64,000 nt of DNA from Prostheceraeus crozeri (taxonomy: Eukaryota; Platyhelminthes; Polycladida; Euryleptidae): positions 51,352 through 115,351 of the forward strand of contig CAJQUW010007257.1 in NCBI GenBank assembly GCA_907163375.1, written 5' to 3'. Below are positions 36,464-47,734 of this stretch, piece after piece. Positions within the stretch are counted from its first letter, which is position 1, and every line of letters starts with the position of its first letter. The notes under the pieces are model-generated. The model was not told where the DNA came from. It did no database searches and saw nothing but the letters and a program-made list of their open reading frames with translations. The position numbers were made by a program, and so were the translations under genes.

Positions 36464-37235
36464 GTAAGTCGCTACTTTCCTCCCTCTCCTCCCTTGAACG
36501 TAAACTTAATACAATCTTTTTTATTTTCAGGCATCTTCTACATCTGCTGCACTAGTAGGACAAAATGGTGGCCAGACGTTACAAGGTTCGCTACAATCAG
36601 ATCATCTACAGCTGAGACCAGTGGAAGAAACAACAAAGGTACATAATCCTACACCGCTACAGCGTAAATTTAAACAAGTCTTGCGTCATGAGGATCACAG
36701 CGTAGTACTGCGAACGGGAATGCTCCCTTCCACTGATGTGAAGATATTGAGCAATCAGTATGGGGATTACATACTCATCCCCGTGAGTCCGTACATTCGC
36801 CACCAACTTGACATTATTGAAGAGTACATAACATTAAATATGGACATTCCTACTCCTCTTGCTCAAGAGTGGAAGGCGAGAGATGAAAAGGATACTCCCT
36901 ATAGAAGGATTTGGGATGGCAATCAAATTTGCCTACCATTATCACATTGGTGTAGTTATTATAAAAAGGATGGAGATCAATCAATACCCATCAGATGTGA
37001 TGAGCTCGGAGAAGGTACTTGGGATATCATTTTCAAAGTGAATGGACTATATTATGGTCAGCACAAGGATAACAAAATAGCCTCTCTCTCGATATACACT
37101 GAATCCATCCTATATATTCCAAAACCACCCAGCGTAGATGACATTATTGACGAAATCCTTAACGGGGATGGTACGAAGCGCAAGTCGGGCAAGAATGCTA
37201 CTTCCAAACGCAAGTCAAGGAAAGAGAATTGCTAA
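36461..37235 (+). CDS. Unknown beta-rich protein with an intron after ATG, left arm
   Basis: A GTAAGT donor directly follows the ATG at 36461-36463, and a pyrimidine-rich acceptor TTTTCAG ends at 36530, giving a 67-bp intron. The following frame runs uninterrupted to TAA at 37233-37235. The body has strand-like segments (YGDYILIPVSPYIRHQL, TWDIIFKVNGLYYG, SLSIYTESILYIP), and the C-terminus is Lys/Arg-rich, like a nuclear-localisation or nucleic-acid-binding tail (KRKSGKNATSKRKSRK). It could be a virion or DNA-binding protein; that is an inference. It looks whole in both arms. Confidence 0.6.
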
Positions 37236-37269
37236 TCCTTTCCTAACTCTACCCTATGACAATTCGCTT

Positions 37270-37395
37270 ATGTGCTTTGAGTGTCGTGGACGTGGTCTTA
37301 TTAGATACATTTTACTTCTTCGTTGCCATCATATCATTTGTGTATTTTGTCGTGAAAAGCATCGATGTAATTCTTCATTTTGTGATATGTTATAG
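37270..37395 (+). CDS. RING-like zinc-binding mini-protein, left arm
   Basis: 42 codons from ATG 37270. The Cys/His pattern is C-x2-C-x13-C-x-H-x2-C-x2-C-x5-C-x4-C (CFEC, CHHIICVFC, CNSSFC), close to a RING-HC finger. It may be the C-terminal exon of a larger product. Such fingers occur in viral E3 ligases and transcription regulators. Overlaps nothing and lies between the beta-rich ORF and the exonuclease-like gene. Confidence 0.5.
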   Translation: MCFECRGRGLIRYILLLRCHHIICVFCREKHRCNSSFCDML

Positions 37396-37446
37396 AACGT
37401 TTCCTTAGATGTGTAATTTACGTTTTAGGCTTCTATCATCATTTTT

Positions 37447-37977
37447 ATGGATTGTGAAGGTGAACCTGTGCAGGAGCTCAGTGCTATTGCTATGAACAAT
37501 TGGACATATCAGATTGTTAGTGTCTATCATCAACATGCCAACTGCGATCCCAATGTTGATCAATGGGCGAGAAAACACATTCATGGACTTAATCTGAAAT
37601 ATTTGCAAGACTATGGCTTTTCTTGTGAGACTGCTCTTCTTATTGACTTTAAACGATGGTTAGCTGCTTTCAATGTTATACGCATTTTTTGTAATAATCC
37701 TGGTAAGGAGAGGAAAGTATTTCCCAATCTAGTCATTAATGATATTTTGCTCCCACCTTGGGATAGTAGAGTGAATCAACACTATCATGAAGTCACGAAA
37801 CGTTTTAAGGATTTGTGTGTTCCTATTTTGTCAGTTCGTTGTAGTAGCTACGTACATAACCAATGCTTCTTTCCTCCTTACCTCAACACTGCCAAAGTCC
37901 TATATGGTTATCATTGCTCGCTATATGACAGTTACCAGCTGTATCTATTTTATCTGTTTCAAACCATTGATTTGTAA
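37447..37977 (+). CDS. DEDDh-type 3'-5' exonuclease-like protein, left arm
   Basis: 176 codons. Exonuclease motif I is at the very N-terminus (MDCEGE: Asp2, Glu4). The C-terminal HCSLYDSYQLYLFYLF fits motif III of DnaQ-like enzymes (His156, Asp161 with a four-residue gap). A middle stretch with HGLNLKYLQDYG and IFCNNPGKE lies where motif II is expected, but its Asp is not clear by eye. Predicted to degrade DNA or RNA 3' ends; function inferred from motifs only. AATAAA lies at 38000-38005. It looks whole in both arms. Confidence 0.6.
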   Translation: MDCEGEPVQELSAIAMNNWTYQIVSVYHQHANCDPNVDQWARKHIHGLNLKYLQDYGFSCETALLIDFKRWLAAFNVIRIFCNNPGKERKVFPNLVINDILLPPWDSRVNQHYHEVTKRFKDLCVPILSVRCSSYVHNQCFFPPYLNTAKVLYGYHCSLYDSYQLYLFYLFQTIDL

Positions 37978-38139
37978 TGCATGCTTGTTACAGTTATTCA
38001 ATAAATGTTATTATGCGAAGAGTTGTTGTTATCATGCAACGGATGGGTTAGATGAAGGGTGATCATATCTTTTTCAAATGACTGTGAAACATTGATTTCC
38101 ATGATGAAGATTTAAACAGTTAGATTTGATGACGAATAA

Positions 38140-40990
38140 GATTTACTAGTTTGCAAGTTAGACTAAGCGTTCTATTATTTGTAAAAAAAAGATATAGTTT
38201 CAACAGTTTACAGATTAAAAATAAAGTTTCAATAGTGTATGTGTTAGAAATAAAGTTTAAGCTGTTTCTATGTTAGAAATAAAATAAAGTTTCAAGAGTT
38301 TACAAGTTAAAATTAAAGTTTCAACAGTGTGTACGTTAGAAATAAAGTTACATCTGTTTGTAAAAATAAGATTGCGGGATTAAATAGTTTGTAAGTTAGA
38401 CTAAGCGTTCCACTATTTGTAAATGAAAGATATAGTTTCAACAGTTTACAGATTACAAAATAAAGTTTCAATAGTGTATATGTTAAAAATAAAGTTTAAG
38501 CTTTTTTTGTGTTAGAAATAAAATAAAGTTTCAACCGTTAACAAGTTAAAAATAAAGTTTCAGATTAAAATAAAGTTTCAATAGTGTGTATGATGGAAAT
38601 AAAGTTTAAGCGCTTTGTGCGTTAGAAATAAAGTTTCAACAGTGTGTACGTTAAGAATAAAGTTCTATCTGTTTATATGTTAGAAATAAAATAAAGTTTC
38701 ACCAGTTTAAAAGTTAAAAATAAAGTTTCAATAGTGTGTATGTTAGAAATAAAGTTTCAATAGTGTGTATGTTAAGAATAAAGTTTTATCTGTTTGTATG
38801 TTAGAAATAAAAAAAAGTTTCAACCGTTAACAAGTTAAAAATAAAGTTTCAGATTAAAATAAAGTTTCAATAGTGTGTATGATGGAAATAAAGTTTAAGC
38901 GCTTTGTGCGTTAGAAATAAAGTTTCAGCCGTTTACAAGTTAAAAATAAAGTTTCAACAGTGTGTACGTTAAGAATAAAGTTCTATCTGTTTATATGTTA
39001 GAAATAAAAATAAAGGTTCACCAGTTTACAAGTTAAGAATAAAGTTTTATCTGCTTGCATGTCAGAAATGAAATAAAGTTTCACCAGTTTAAAAGTTAAA
39101 AATAAAGTTTCAATAGTGTGTATGTTAGAAATAAAGTTTCAATAGTGTGTATGTTAAGAATAAAGTTTTATCTGTTTGTATGTTAGAATTAAGACAAAGT
39201 TTCAACCGTTTACAAGTTAAAAATAAAGTTTCAATAGTTAACACGTTAAAAATAAAGTTTCAATAGTGTGTATGTTAAGAATAAAGTTCTATCTGTTTAG
39301 ATGTTAGAAATAAAAATGAAGGTTCACCAGTTTACAAGTTAAGAATAAAGTTTTATCTGCTTGCATGTCAGAAATGAAATAAAGTTTCACCAGTTTAAAA
39401 GTTAAGAATAAAGTTTCAATAGTGTGTATGTTAAGAATAAAGTTCTATCTGTTTATATGTTAGAAAAAAAATGAAGTTTCGCCAGTTTACAAGTTAAGAA
39501 TAAATTTTATCTGCTTGTATGCTAGAAATGAAATAAAGTTTCACCAGTTTACAAGTTAAAAAATACAGTTTCAATAGTGTGTATGTTAGAAATAAAGTTT
39601 CAATAGTGTGTATGTTAAGAATAAAGTTTTATCTGTTTGTATGTTAGAAATAAAACAAAGTTTCAACCGTTAACAAGTTAAAAATAAAGTTTCAGATTAA
39701 AATAAAGTTTCAATAGTGTGTATGATGGAAATAATATATAAGCGCTTTGTGCGTTAGAAATAAAGTTTCAGCCGTTTACAAGTTAAAAATAAAGTTTCAA
39801 TAGTGTGTATGTTAAGAATAAAGTTCTATCTGTTTATATGTTAGAAATAAAATGAAGGTTCACCAGTTTACAAGTTAAGAATAAATTTTATCTGCTTGTA
39901 TGTTAGAAATAAAATAAAGTTTCACCGATTTACAAGTTAAAAAATAAAGTTTCAATAGTTAACACGTTAAAAATAAAGTTTCAATAGTGTGTATGTTAAG
40001 AATAAAGTTCTATCTGTCTGTATGTTAGAAATAAAATGAAGGTTCATCAGTTTCCAAGTTAAAAATAAAGTTTTATCTGTTTGTATGTTAGAAATAAAAC
40101 ATAGTTTCAACCGTTAACAAGTTAAAAATAAAGTTTCAATAGTTTGCGAGTTAAAACTAATGTTTCAATAGTGCGTATGTTAAGAATAAAGTTTTATCTG
40201 TTTGTATGTTAGAAATAAAATGAAGCTTCGCCAGTTTACAAGTTAAGAATAAAGTTTTATCAGCTTGTATGTTAGAAATAAAATGAAGTTTCACCAGTTT
40301 ACAAATTAAAAATAAAGTTTCAATAGTGTGTACGTTAGAAATAAAGTTTCAACCGTTTACAAGTTAAAATAAAGTTTCAACAGTGTCTACGTTAGAAATA
40401 AAGTTTTATCTGTTTGTAAAGTTTGATCGTAGGATTTACTAGTTTGCAAGTTAGACTCAGCATTCTACTAGTTGTAAATGAAAATATCGTTTCAACAGTT
40501 TACAGATTAAAATAAAGTTTCAATAGTGTGTATGATGGAAATAAAGTTTAAGCGCTTTGTGCGTTAGAAATAAAGTTTCAGCCGTTTACAAGTTAAAAAT
40601 AAAGTTTCAACAGTGTGTACGTTAGAAATAAAGTTTCAACAGTTTACAAGTTGAAAAATAAAGTTTCAACAGTGTGTACGTTAGAAATAAATGAAAGTAA
40701 GAACTTCATCGTATGAGTATTCAAAGCATGTTTTGTAAATCAAATGTGTATAGTCCTGACATGATAGAATCGCGTTAGAAATAAAGTTTCAGCCGTTTAC
40801 AAGTTAAAGATAAAGTTTCAACAGTGTGTACGTTAGAAATAAAGTTTTAGCTGTTTATATGTTAGAAACAAAATAAAGTTTCAACAGTGTGTACGTTAGA
40901 AATAAATGAAAGTAAGAACTTCATCGTATGAAAATTCAAAGCATGTTTTGTAAATCAAATGTGTGTAGTCCTGACATGATAGAATCAAAT
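38140..40990 (+). repeat. Main tandem array, left arm of element B
   Basis: The same ~30-bp unit family and orientation as 1-7560, including the marker TAGGATTTACTAGTTTGCAA near 40430, and the 90-bp junction motif near 40693 and 40908. Confidence 0.93.
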
Positions 40991-41022
40991 GAACTTGACA
41001 AACGCGTTGAACTTGACAAATG
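40977..41022. other. Centre (turn-around) of the element B palindrome
   Basis: 46-bp non-palindromic spacer between CTGACA (40971-40976) and TGTCAG (41023-41028). It contains a direct repeat AACTTGACAAA (two copies) around CGCGTTG. The arms are fold-back complementary on both sides. Confidence 0.85.
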
Positions 41023-41029
41023 TGTCAGG

Positions 41030-43930
41030 ACTACACACATTTGATTTACAAAACATGCTTTGAATTTTCATACGATGAAGTCCTTACTTTCATTTATTTC
41101 TAACGTACACACTGTTGAAACTTTATTTTTCAACTTGTAAACTGTTGAAACTTTATTTTGTTTCTAACATATAAACAGCTAAAACTTTATTTCTAACGTA
41201 CACACTGTTGAAACTTTATCTTTAACTTGTAAACGGCTGAAACTTTATTTCTAACGCGATTCTATCATGTCAGGACTATACACATTTGATTTACAAAACA
41301 TGCTTTGAATACTCATACGATGAAGTTCTTACTTTCATTTATTTCTAACGTACACACTGTTGAAACTTTATTTTTCAACTTGTAAACTGTTGAAACTTTA
41401 TTTCTAACGTACACACTGTTGAAACTTTATTTTTAATTTGTAAACGGCTGAAACTTTATTTCTAACGCACAAAGCGCTTAAACTTTATTTCCATCATACA
41501 CACTATTGAAACTTTATTTTAATCTGTAAACTGTTGAAACGATATTTTCATTTACAACTAGTAGAATGCTGAGTCTAACTTGCAAACTAGTAAATCCTAC
41601 GATCAAACTTTACAAACAGATAAAACTTTATTTCTAACGTAGACACTGTTGAAACTTTATTTTAACTTGTAAACGGTTGAAACTTTATTTCTAACGTACA
41701 CACTATTGAAACTTTATTTTTAATTTGTAAACTGGTGAAACTTCATTTTATTTCTAACATACAAGCTGATAAAACTTTATTCTTAACTTGTAAACTGGCG
41801 AAGCTTCATTTTATTTCTAACATACAAACAGATAAAACTTTATTCTTAACATACGCACTATTGAAACATTAGTTTTAACTCGCAAACTATTGAAACTTTA
41901 TTTTTAACTTGTTAACGGTTGAAACTATGTTTTATTTCTAACATACAAACAGATAAAACTTTATTTTTAACTTGTAAACTGATGAACCTTCATTTTATTT
42001 CTAACATACAGACAGATAGAACTTTATTCTTAACATACACACTATTGAAACTTTATTTTTAACGTGTTAACTATTGAAACTTTATTTTTTAACTTGTAAA
42101 TCGGTGAAACTTTATTTTATTTCTAACATACAAGCAGATAAAATTTATTCTTAACTTGTAAACTGGTGAACCTTCATTTTATTTCTAACATATAAACAGA
42201 TAGAACTTTATTCTTAACATACACACTATTGAAACTTTATTTTTAACTTGTAAACGGCTGAAACTTTATTTCTAACGCACAAAGCGTTTAAACATTATTT
42301 CCATCATACACACTATTGAAACTTTATTTTTAACTTGTTAACGGTTGAAACTTTGTTTTATTTCTAACATACAAACAGATAAAACTTTATTCTTAACATA
42401 CACACTATTGAAACTTTATTTCTAACATACACACTATTGAAACTTTATTTTTTAACTTGTAAACTGGTGAAACTTTATTTCATTTCTAGCATACAAGCAG
42501 ATAAAATTTATTCTTAACTTGTAAACTGGCGAAACTTCATTTTATTTCTAACATATAAACAGATAGAACTTTATTCTTAACATACACACTATTGAAACTT
42601 TATTCTTAACTTTTAAACTGGTGAAACTTTATTCTTAACTTTTAAACTGGTGAAACTTTATTTCATTTCTGACATGCAAGCAGATAAAACTTTATTCTTA
42701 ACTTGTAAACTGGTGAACCTTCATTTTTATTTCTAACATCTAAACAGATAGAACTTTATTCTTAACATACACACTATTGAAACTTTATTTTTAACGTGTT
42801 AACTATTGAAACTTTATTTTTAACTTGTAAACGGTTGAAACTTTGTCTTAATTCTAACATACAAACAGATAAAACTTTATTCTTAACATACACACTATTG
42901 AAACTTTATTTCTAACATACACACTATTGAAACTTTATTCTTAACTTGTAAACTGGTGAACCTTTATTTTTATTTCTAACATATAAACAGATAGAACTTT
43001 ATTCTTAACGTACACACTGTTGAAACTTTATTTTTAACTTGTAAACGGCTGAAACTTTATTTCTAACGCACAAAGCGCTTAAACTTTATTTCCATCATAC
43101 ACACTATTGAAACTTTATTTTAATCTGAAACTTTATTTTTAACTTGTTAACGGTTGAAACTTTGTTTTATTTCTAACATACAAACAGATAAAACTTTATT
43201 CTTAACATACACACTATTGAAACTTTATTTCTAACATACACACTATTGAAACTTTATTTTTAACTTTTAAACTGGTGAAACTTTATTTCATTTCTAGCAT
43301 ACAAGCAGATAAAACTTTATTCTTAACTTGTAAACTGGTGAACCTTTATTTTTATTTCTAACATATAAACAGATAGAACTTTATTCTTAACGTACACACT
43401 GTTGAAACTTTATTTTTAACTTGTAAACGGCTGAAACTTTATTTCTAACGCACAAAGCGCTTAAACTTTATTTCCATCATACACACTATTGAAACTTTAT
43501 TTTAATCTGAAACTTTATTTTTAACTTGTTAACGGTTGAAACTTTATTTTATTTCTAACACAAAAAAAGCTTAAACTTTATTTTTAACATATACACTATT
43601 GAAACTTTATTTTGTAATCTGTAAACTGTTGAAACTATATCTTTCATTTACAAATAGTGGAACGCTTAGTCTAACTTACAAACTATTTAATCCCGCAATC
43701 TTATTTTTACAAACAGATGTAACTTTATTTCTAACGTACACACTGTTGAAACTTTAATTTTAACTTGTAAACTCTTGAAACTTTATTTTATTTCTAACAT
43801 AGAAACAGCTTAAACTTTATTTCTAACACATACACTATTGAAACTTTATTTTTAATCTGTAAACTGTTGAAACTATATCTTTTTTTTACAAATAATAGAA
43901 CGCTTAGTCTAACTTGCAAACTAGTAAATC
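41030..43930 (-). repeat. Main tandem array, right arm of element B
   Basis: Inverted counterpart of 38140-40990, with unit-level indels; the innermost portion carries an extra ~38-bp unit compared with the left arm. Confidence 0.93.
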
Positions 43931-44092
43931 TTATTCGTCATCAAATCTAACTGTTTAAATCTTCATCATGGAAATCAATGTTTCACAGTCATTTGAAAAA
44001 GATATGATCACCCTTCATCTAACCCATCCGTTGCATGATAACAACAACTCTTCGCATAATAACATTTATTGAATAACTGTAACAAGCATGCA

Positions 44093-44623
44093 TTACAAAT
44101 CAATGGTTTGAAACAGATAAAATAGATACAGCTGGTAACTGTCATATAGCGAGCAATGATAACCATATAGGACTTTGGCAGTGTTGAGGTAAGGAGGAAA
44201 GAAGCATTGGTTATGAACGTAGCTACTACAACGAACAGACAAAATAGGAACACACAAATCCTTAAAACGTTTCGTGACTTCATGATAGTGTTGATTCACT
44301 CTACTATCCCAAGGTGGGAGCAAAATATCATTAATGACTAGATTGGGAAATACTTTCCTCTCCTTACCAGGATTATTACAAAAAATGCGTATAACATTGA
44401 AAGCAGCTAACCATCGTTTAAAGTCAATAAGAAGAGCAGTCTCACAAGAAAAGCCATAGTCTTGCAAATATTTCAGATTAAGTCCATGAATGTGTTTTCT
44501 CGCCCATTGATCAACATTGGGATCGCAGTTGGCATGTTGATGATAGACACTAACAATCTGATATGTCCAATTGTTCATAGCAATAGCACTGAGCTCCTGC
44601 ACAGGTTCACCTTCACAATCCAT
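44093..44623 (-). CDS. DEDDh-type exonuclease-like protein, right arm
   Basis: Identical in protein to the left-arm gene at 37447-37977: MDCEGE near the N-terminus and H-x4-D near the C-terminus. AATAAA (minus strand) is at 44065-44070. Looks whole. Confidence 0.6.
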   Translation of the reverse strand: MDCEGEPVQELSAIAMNNWTYQIVSVYHQHANCDPNVDQWARKHIHGLNLKYLQDYGFSCETALLIDFKRWLAAFNVIRIFCNNPGKERKVFPNLVINDILLPPWDSRVNQHYHEVTKRFKDLCVPILSVRCSSYVHNQCFFPPYLNTAKVLYGYHCSLYDSYQLYLFYLFQTIDL

Positions 44624-44674
44624 AAAAATGATGATAGAAGCCTAAAACGTAAATTACACATCTAAGGAAACGTT

Positions 44675-44800
44675 CTATAACATATCACAAAATGAAGAAT
44701 TACATCGATGCTTTTCACGACAAAATACACAAATGATATGATGGCAACGAAGAAGTAAAATGTATCTAATAAGACCACGTCCACGACACTCAAAGCACAT
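44675..44800 (-). CDS. RING-like mini-protein, right arm
   Basis: Mirror copy of 37270-37395 with the same eight Cys/His ligands. Confidence 0.5.
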   Translation of the reverse strand: MCFECRGRGLIRYILLLRCHHIICVFCREKHRCNSSFCDML

Positions 44801-44834
44801 AAGCGAATTGTCATAGGGTAGAGTTAGGAAAGGA

Positions 44835-45609
44835 TTAGCAATTCTCTTTCCTTGACTTGCGTTTGGAAGTAGCATTCTTGCCCGACTTGCGCTTCGTACC
44901 ATCCCCGTTAAGGATTTCGTCAATAATGTCATCTACGCTGGGTGGTTTTGGAATATATAGGATGGATTCAGTGTATATCGAGAGAGAGGCTATTTTGTTA
45001 TCCTTGTGCTGACCATAATATAGTCCATTCACTTTGAAAATGATATCCCAAGTACCTTCTCCGAGCTCATCACATCTGATGGGTATTGATTGATCTCCAT
45101 CCTTTTTATAATAACTACACCAATGTGATAATGGTAGGCAAATTTGATTGCCATCCCAAATCCTTCTATAGGGAGTATCCTTTTCATCTCTCGCCTTCCA
45201 CTCTTGAGCAAGAGGAGTAGGAATGTCCATATTTAATGTTATGTACTCTTCAATAATGTCAAGTTGGTGGCGAATGTACGGACTCACGGGGATGAGTATG
45301 TAATCCCCATACTGATTGCTCAATATCTTCACATCAGTGGAAGGGAGCATTCCCGTTCGCAGTACTACGCTGTGATCCTCATGACGCAAGACTTGTTTAA
45401 ATTTACGCTGTAGCGGTGTAGGATTATGTACCTTTGTTGTTTCTTCCACTGGTCTCAGCTGTAGATGATCTGATTGTAGCGAACCTTGTAACGTCTGGCC
45501 ACCATTTTGTCCTACTAGTGCAGCAGATGTAGAAGATGCCTGAAAATAAAAAAGATTGTATTAAGTTTACGTTCAAGGGAGGAGAGGGAGGAAAGTAGCG
45601 ACTTACCAT
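44835..45609 (-). CDS. Unknown beta-rich protein with an intron after ATG, right arm
   Basis: Mirror copy of 36461-37235: ATG at 45609-45607, 67-bp intron 45540-45606, then an uninterrupted frame to 44835. Protein identical to the left arm. Confidence 0.6.
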
Positions 45610-46197
45610 TTTAGTTGGATAATATAACAGGGATGTAGAGAGAGAGAATGTGCGTCCGCCACTTGTACGATTCAACGATGGAATGATTCTCACTGTGGAA
45701 GGCTCTCTATTTATAAAGGAATGCTTGATTCTCATTAGACAACAATCCTCATTGGAGAATAGCATCAAGTTGATTCCCACTCTCACCGATGCTTCATTCA
45801 CCCGCTAGCGCTCATCGTCTCCTTTCACCGTCTCGACTAAAGCTCTATTGTATTCTTCCGTTGATAGGTGTGGTAAAACACGGGTGGGCAAATGTGTGTC
45901 GTCGCGCCATTGATAATAATACTCCAACAGTAGGCGACCATGCTTGAATACGCGCCTTGGATATTTCAGCAAAGTCTCATCAATCAATTTCCTACTTTGA
46001 GCCACACTCATGAATACAATGTGGCAGACAAGCTCGTTGTGGGGGAGGGTGTGGGCATACACCAATGGTTGAATGTAGGTCGTAAGCATATCATCATTCA
46101 TCATGAGTTGGAAGCCTATCACTGAAGGCAGCTCGACATACGTCCTTAGAGTCACCTAAACAATGTCCTCCATGCTCTGGGAAACTACCTGCGCCAT
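45607..46197 (-). pseudogene. Unknown ORF region, element B right arm
   Basis: Mirror copy of 35873-36463, with the same state (about two breaks). It differs from the left arm by at least one amino-acid substitution. Confidence 0.4.
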
Positions 46198-46509
46198 CGG
46201 CTAAATCGCTCCTCTCGTCGTCAAAAGAATGTACATAGCTCATGCACTCCAACTCTCTCAGTGCTGTAGGCGTATTTTATGCCACCCACCCCTACGCTCC
46301 TCTGGTGTTAACTTTCGTCTAGCAAAAAGTCGTCATGAAATTTCAACGACGGAGTAAAAGTTTGAGATGATACACTCCTGGCAAACTAACTCATGAAGTA
46401 GCTTTGCTGTGATACATTTCTATCTGTAAACATATGGTAATGTTAAAGTGAATCTAAAACTTTTCAGCTTATTAATTGTTCATCGTTGCATCAACGCTTT
46501 AACTCGTGA

Positions 46510-47104
46510 ACAGTTATAATTTTATTTTAATTTACACTTAGTCTAACTTGTAAACTAGTAAATCTTGCGATCTTATTTTTACAAACAGTTATACCTTTAT
46601 TTCTAACATACACACTATTGAATCTTTATTTCTAACTTGTAAACTCTTGAAACTTTATTTTGATATACAAACAGCTAAAACTTTATTTCTAACGCATACA
46701 CTATTGAAACGTTATTTCTAACTTGTAAACTCTTGAAACTTTATTTTGATATACAAACAGCTAAAACTTTATTTCTAACGTATACACCATTGAAACTTTA
46801 TTTTTTAACTTGTAAACTCTTGAAACTTTGTTTTTGATATACAAACAGTTAAAACTTTATTTCTAACGTACACACTATTGAAACTTTATTTTTAACTTGT
46901 AAACTGATGAAACTATATCTTTCATTTACAAATAGTAGAACGCTTAGTCTAACTTGTAAACTCTTGAAACTTTGTTTTTGATATACAAACAGCTAAAACT
47001 TTATTTCTAACGTACACACTATTGAAACTTTATTTTTAACTTGTAAACTGGTGAAACTATATCTTTCATTTACAAATAGTAGAACGCTTAGTCTAACTTG
47101 TAAA
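46510..47104 (-). repeat. Short satellite between gene blocks, right arm
   Basis: Mirror copy of 34966-35560. Confidence 0.85.
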
Positions 47105-47124
47105 TCTTATGACACTTCATATGG

Positions 47125-47717
47125 GTGATGATGGTAGATGAAATAGTGTTAAATAAAATTAAGATAGCTTACACTTCTGATACAGGGATAGCAATCGACT
47201 GCGATCCATGTGTAAAGAGCTTGTTTGACTACGGAAGAGAGAAGTGTGTTATGTTGCGTGTGGCGCGTGAGTGTCCTCCCATTTCATCCATTCATCAATT
47301 CGTCTCATTGATAGAGACAGGTAGAACTCATGGTTCTCATAACGTATGCAATGGAAAGTTTTAGGTAACCTTCGACAGTTGGCTAAATGTCGCCCTGGCG
47401 CGAATGCATACTACGTTGAGACAGAGGCAATCACTTGCAAACATGACGCAGAGAGGTTTAACAAGATTGACCATTGCCGAATGTCCCTTGCGGTATACAT
47501 AGCTACGGGTTTCACCGCCGCCCTTTACAGGAACGCCCGTCGAAAGGAAGTATTACACCGAACTTCATTTGCAACGTTCAAGTTGACTGATAGCAGATTC
47601 AACTTAATGATAGTATTCGCCAGTCCGAAGACTGCCCAGGGCAAACCGCGAGGAGGTTCTATCATGTCTTGCCCCATGGTGGCCCTTAAGAGAGCCGATG
47701 GTTCATTCTCGGGATGA
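47125..47717 (+). CDS. Conserved two-frame block, element B right-arm copy
   Basis: Mirror copy of 34353-34945. The second frame is protein-identical to element A over 123 residues, with only a few base differences over about 590 bp. Homology to A stops sharply at TTCTCGGG (47705-47712). Confidence 0.55.
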
Positions 47718-47734
47718 TTGAAAAAATATGGGTC

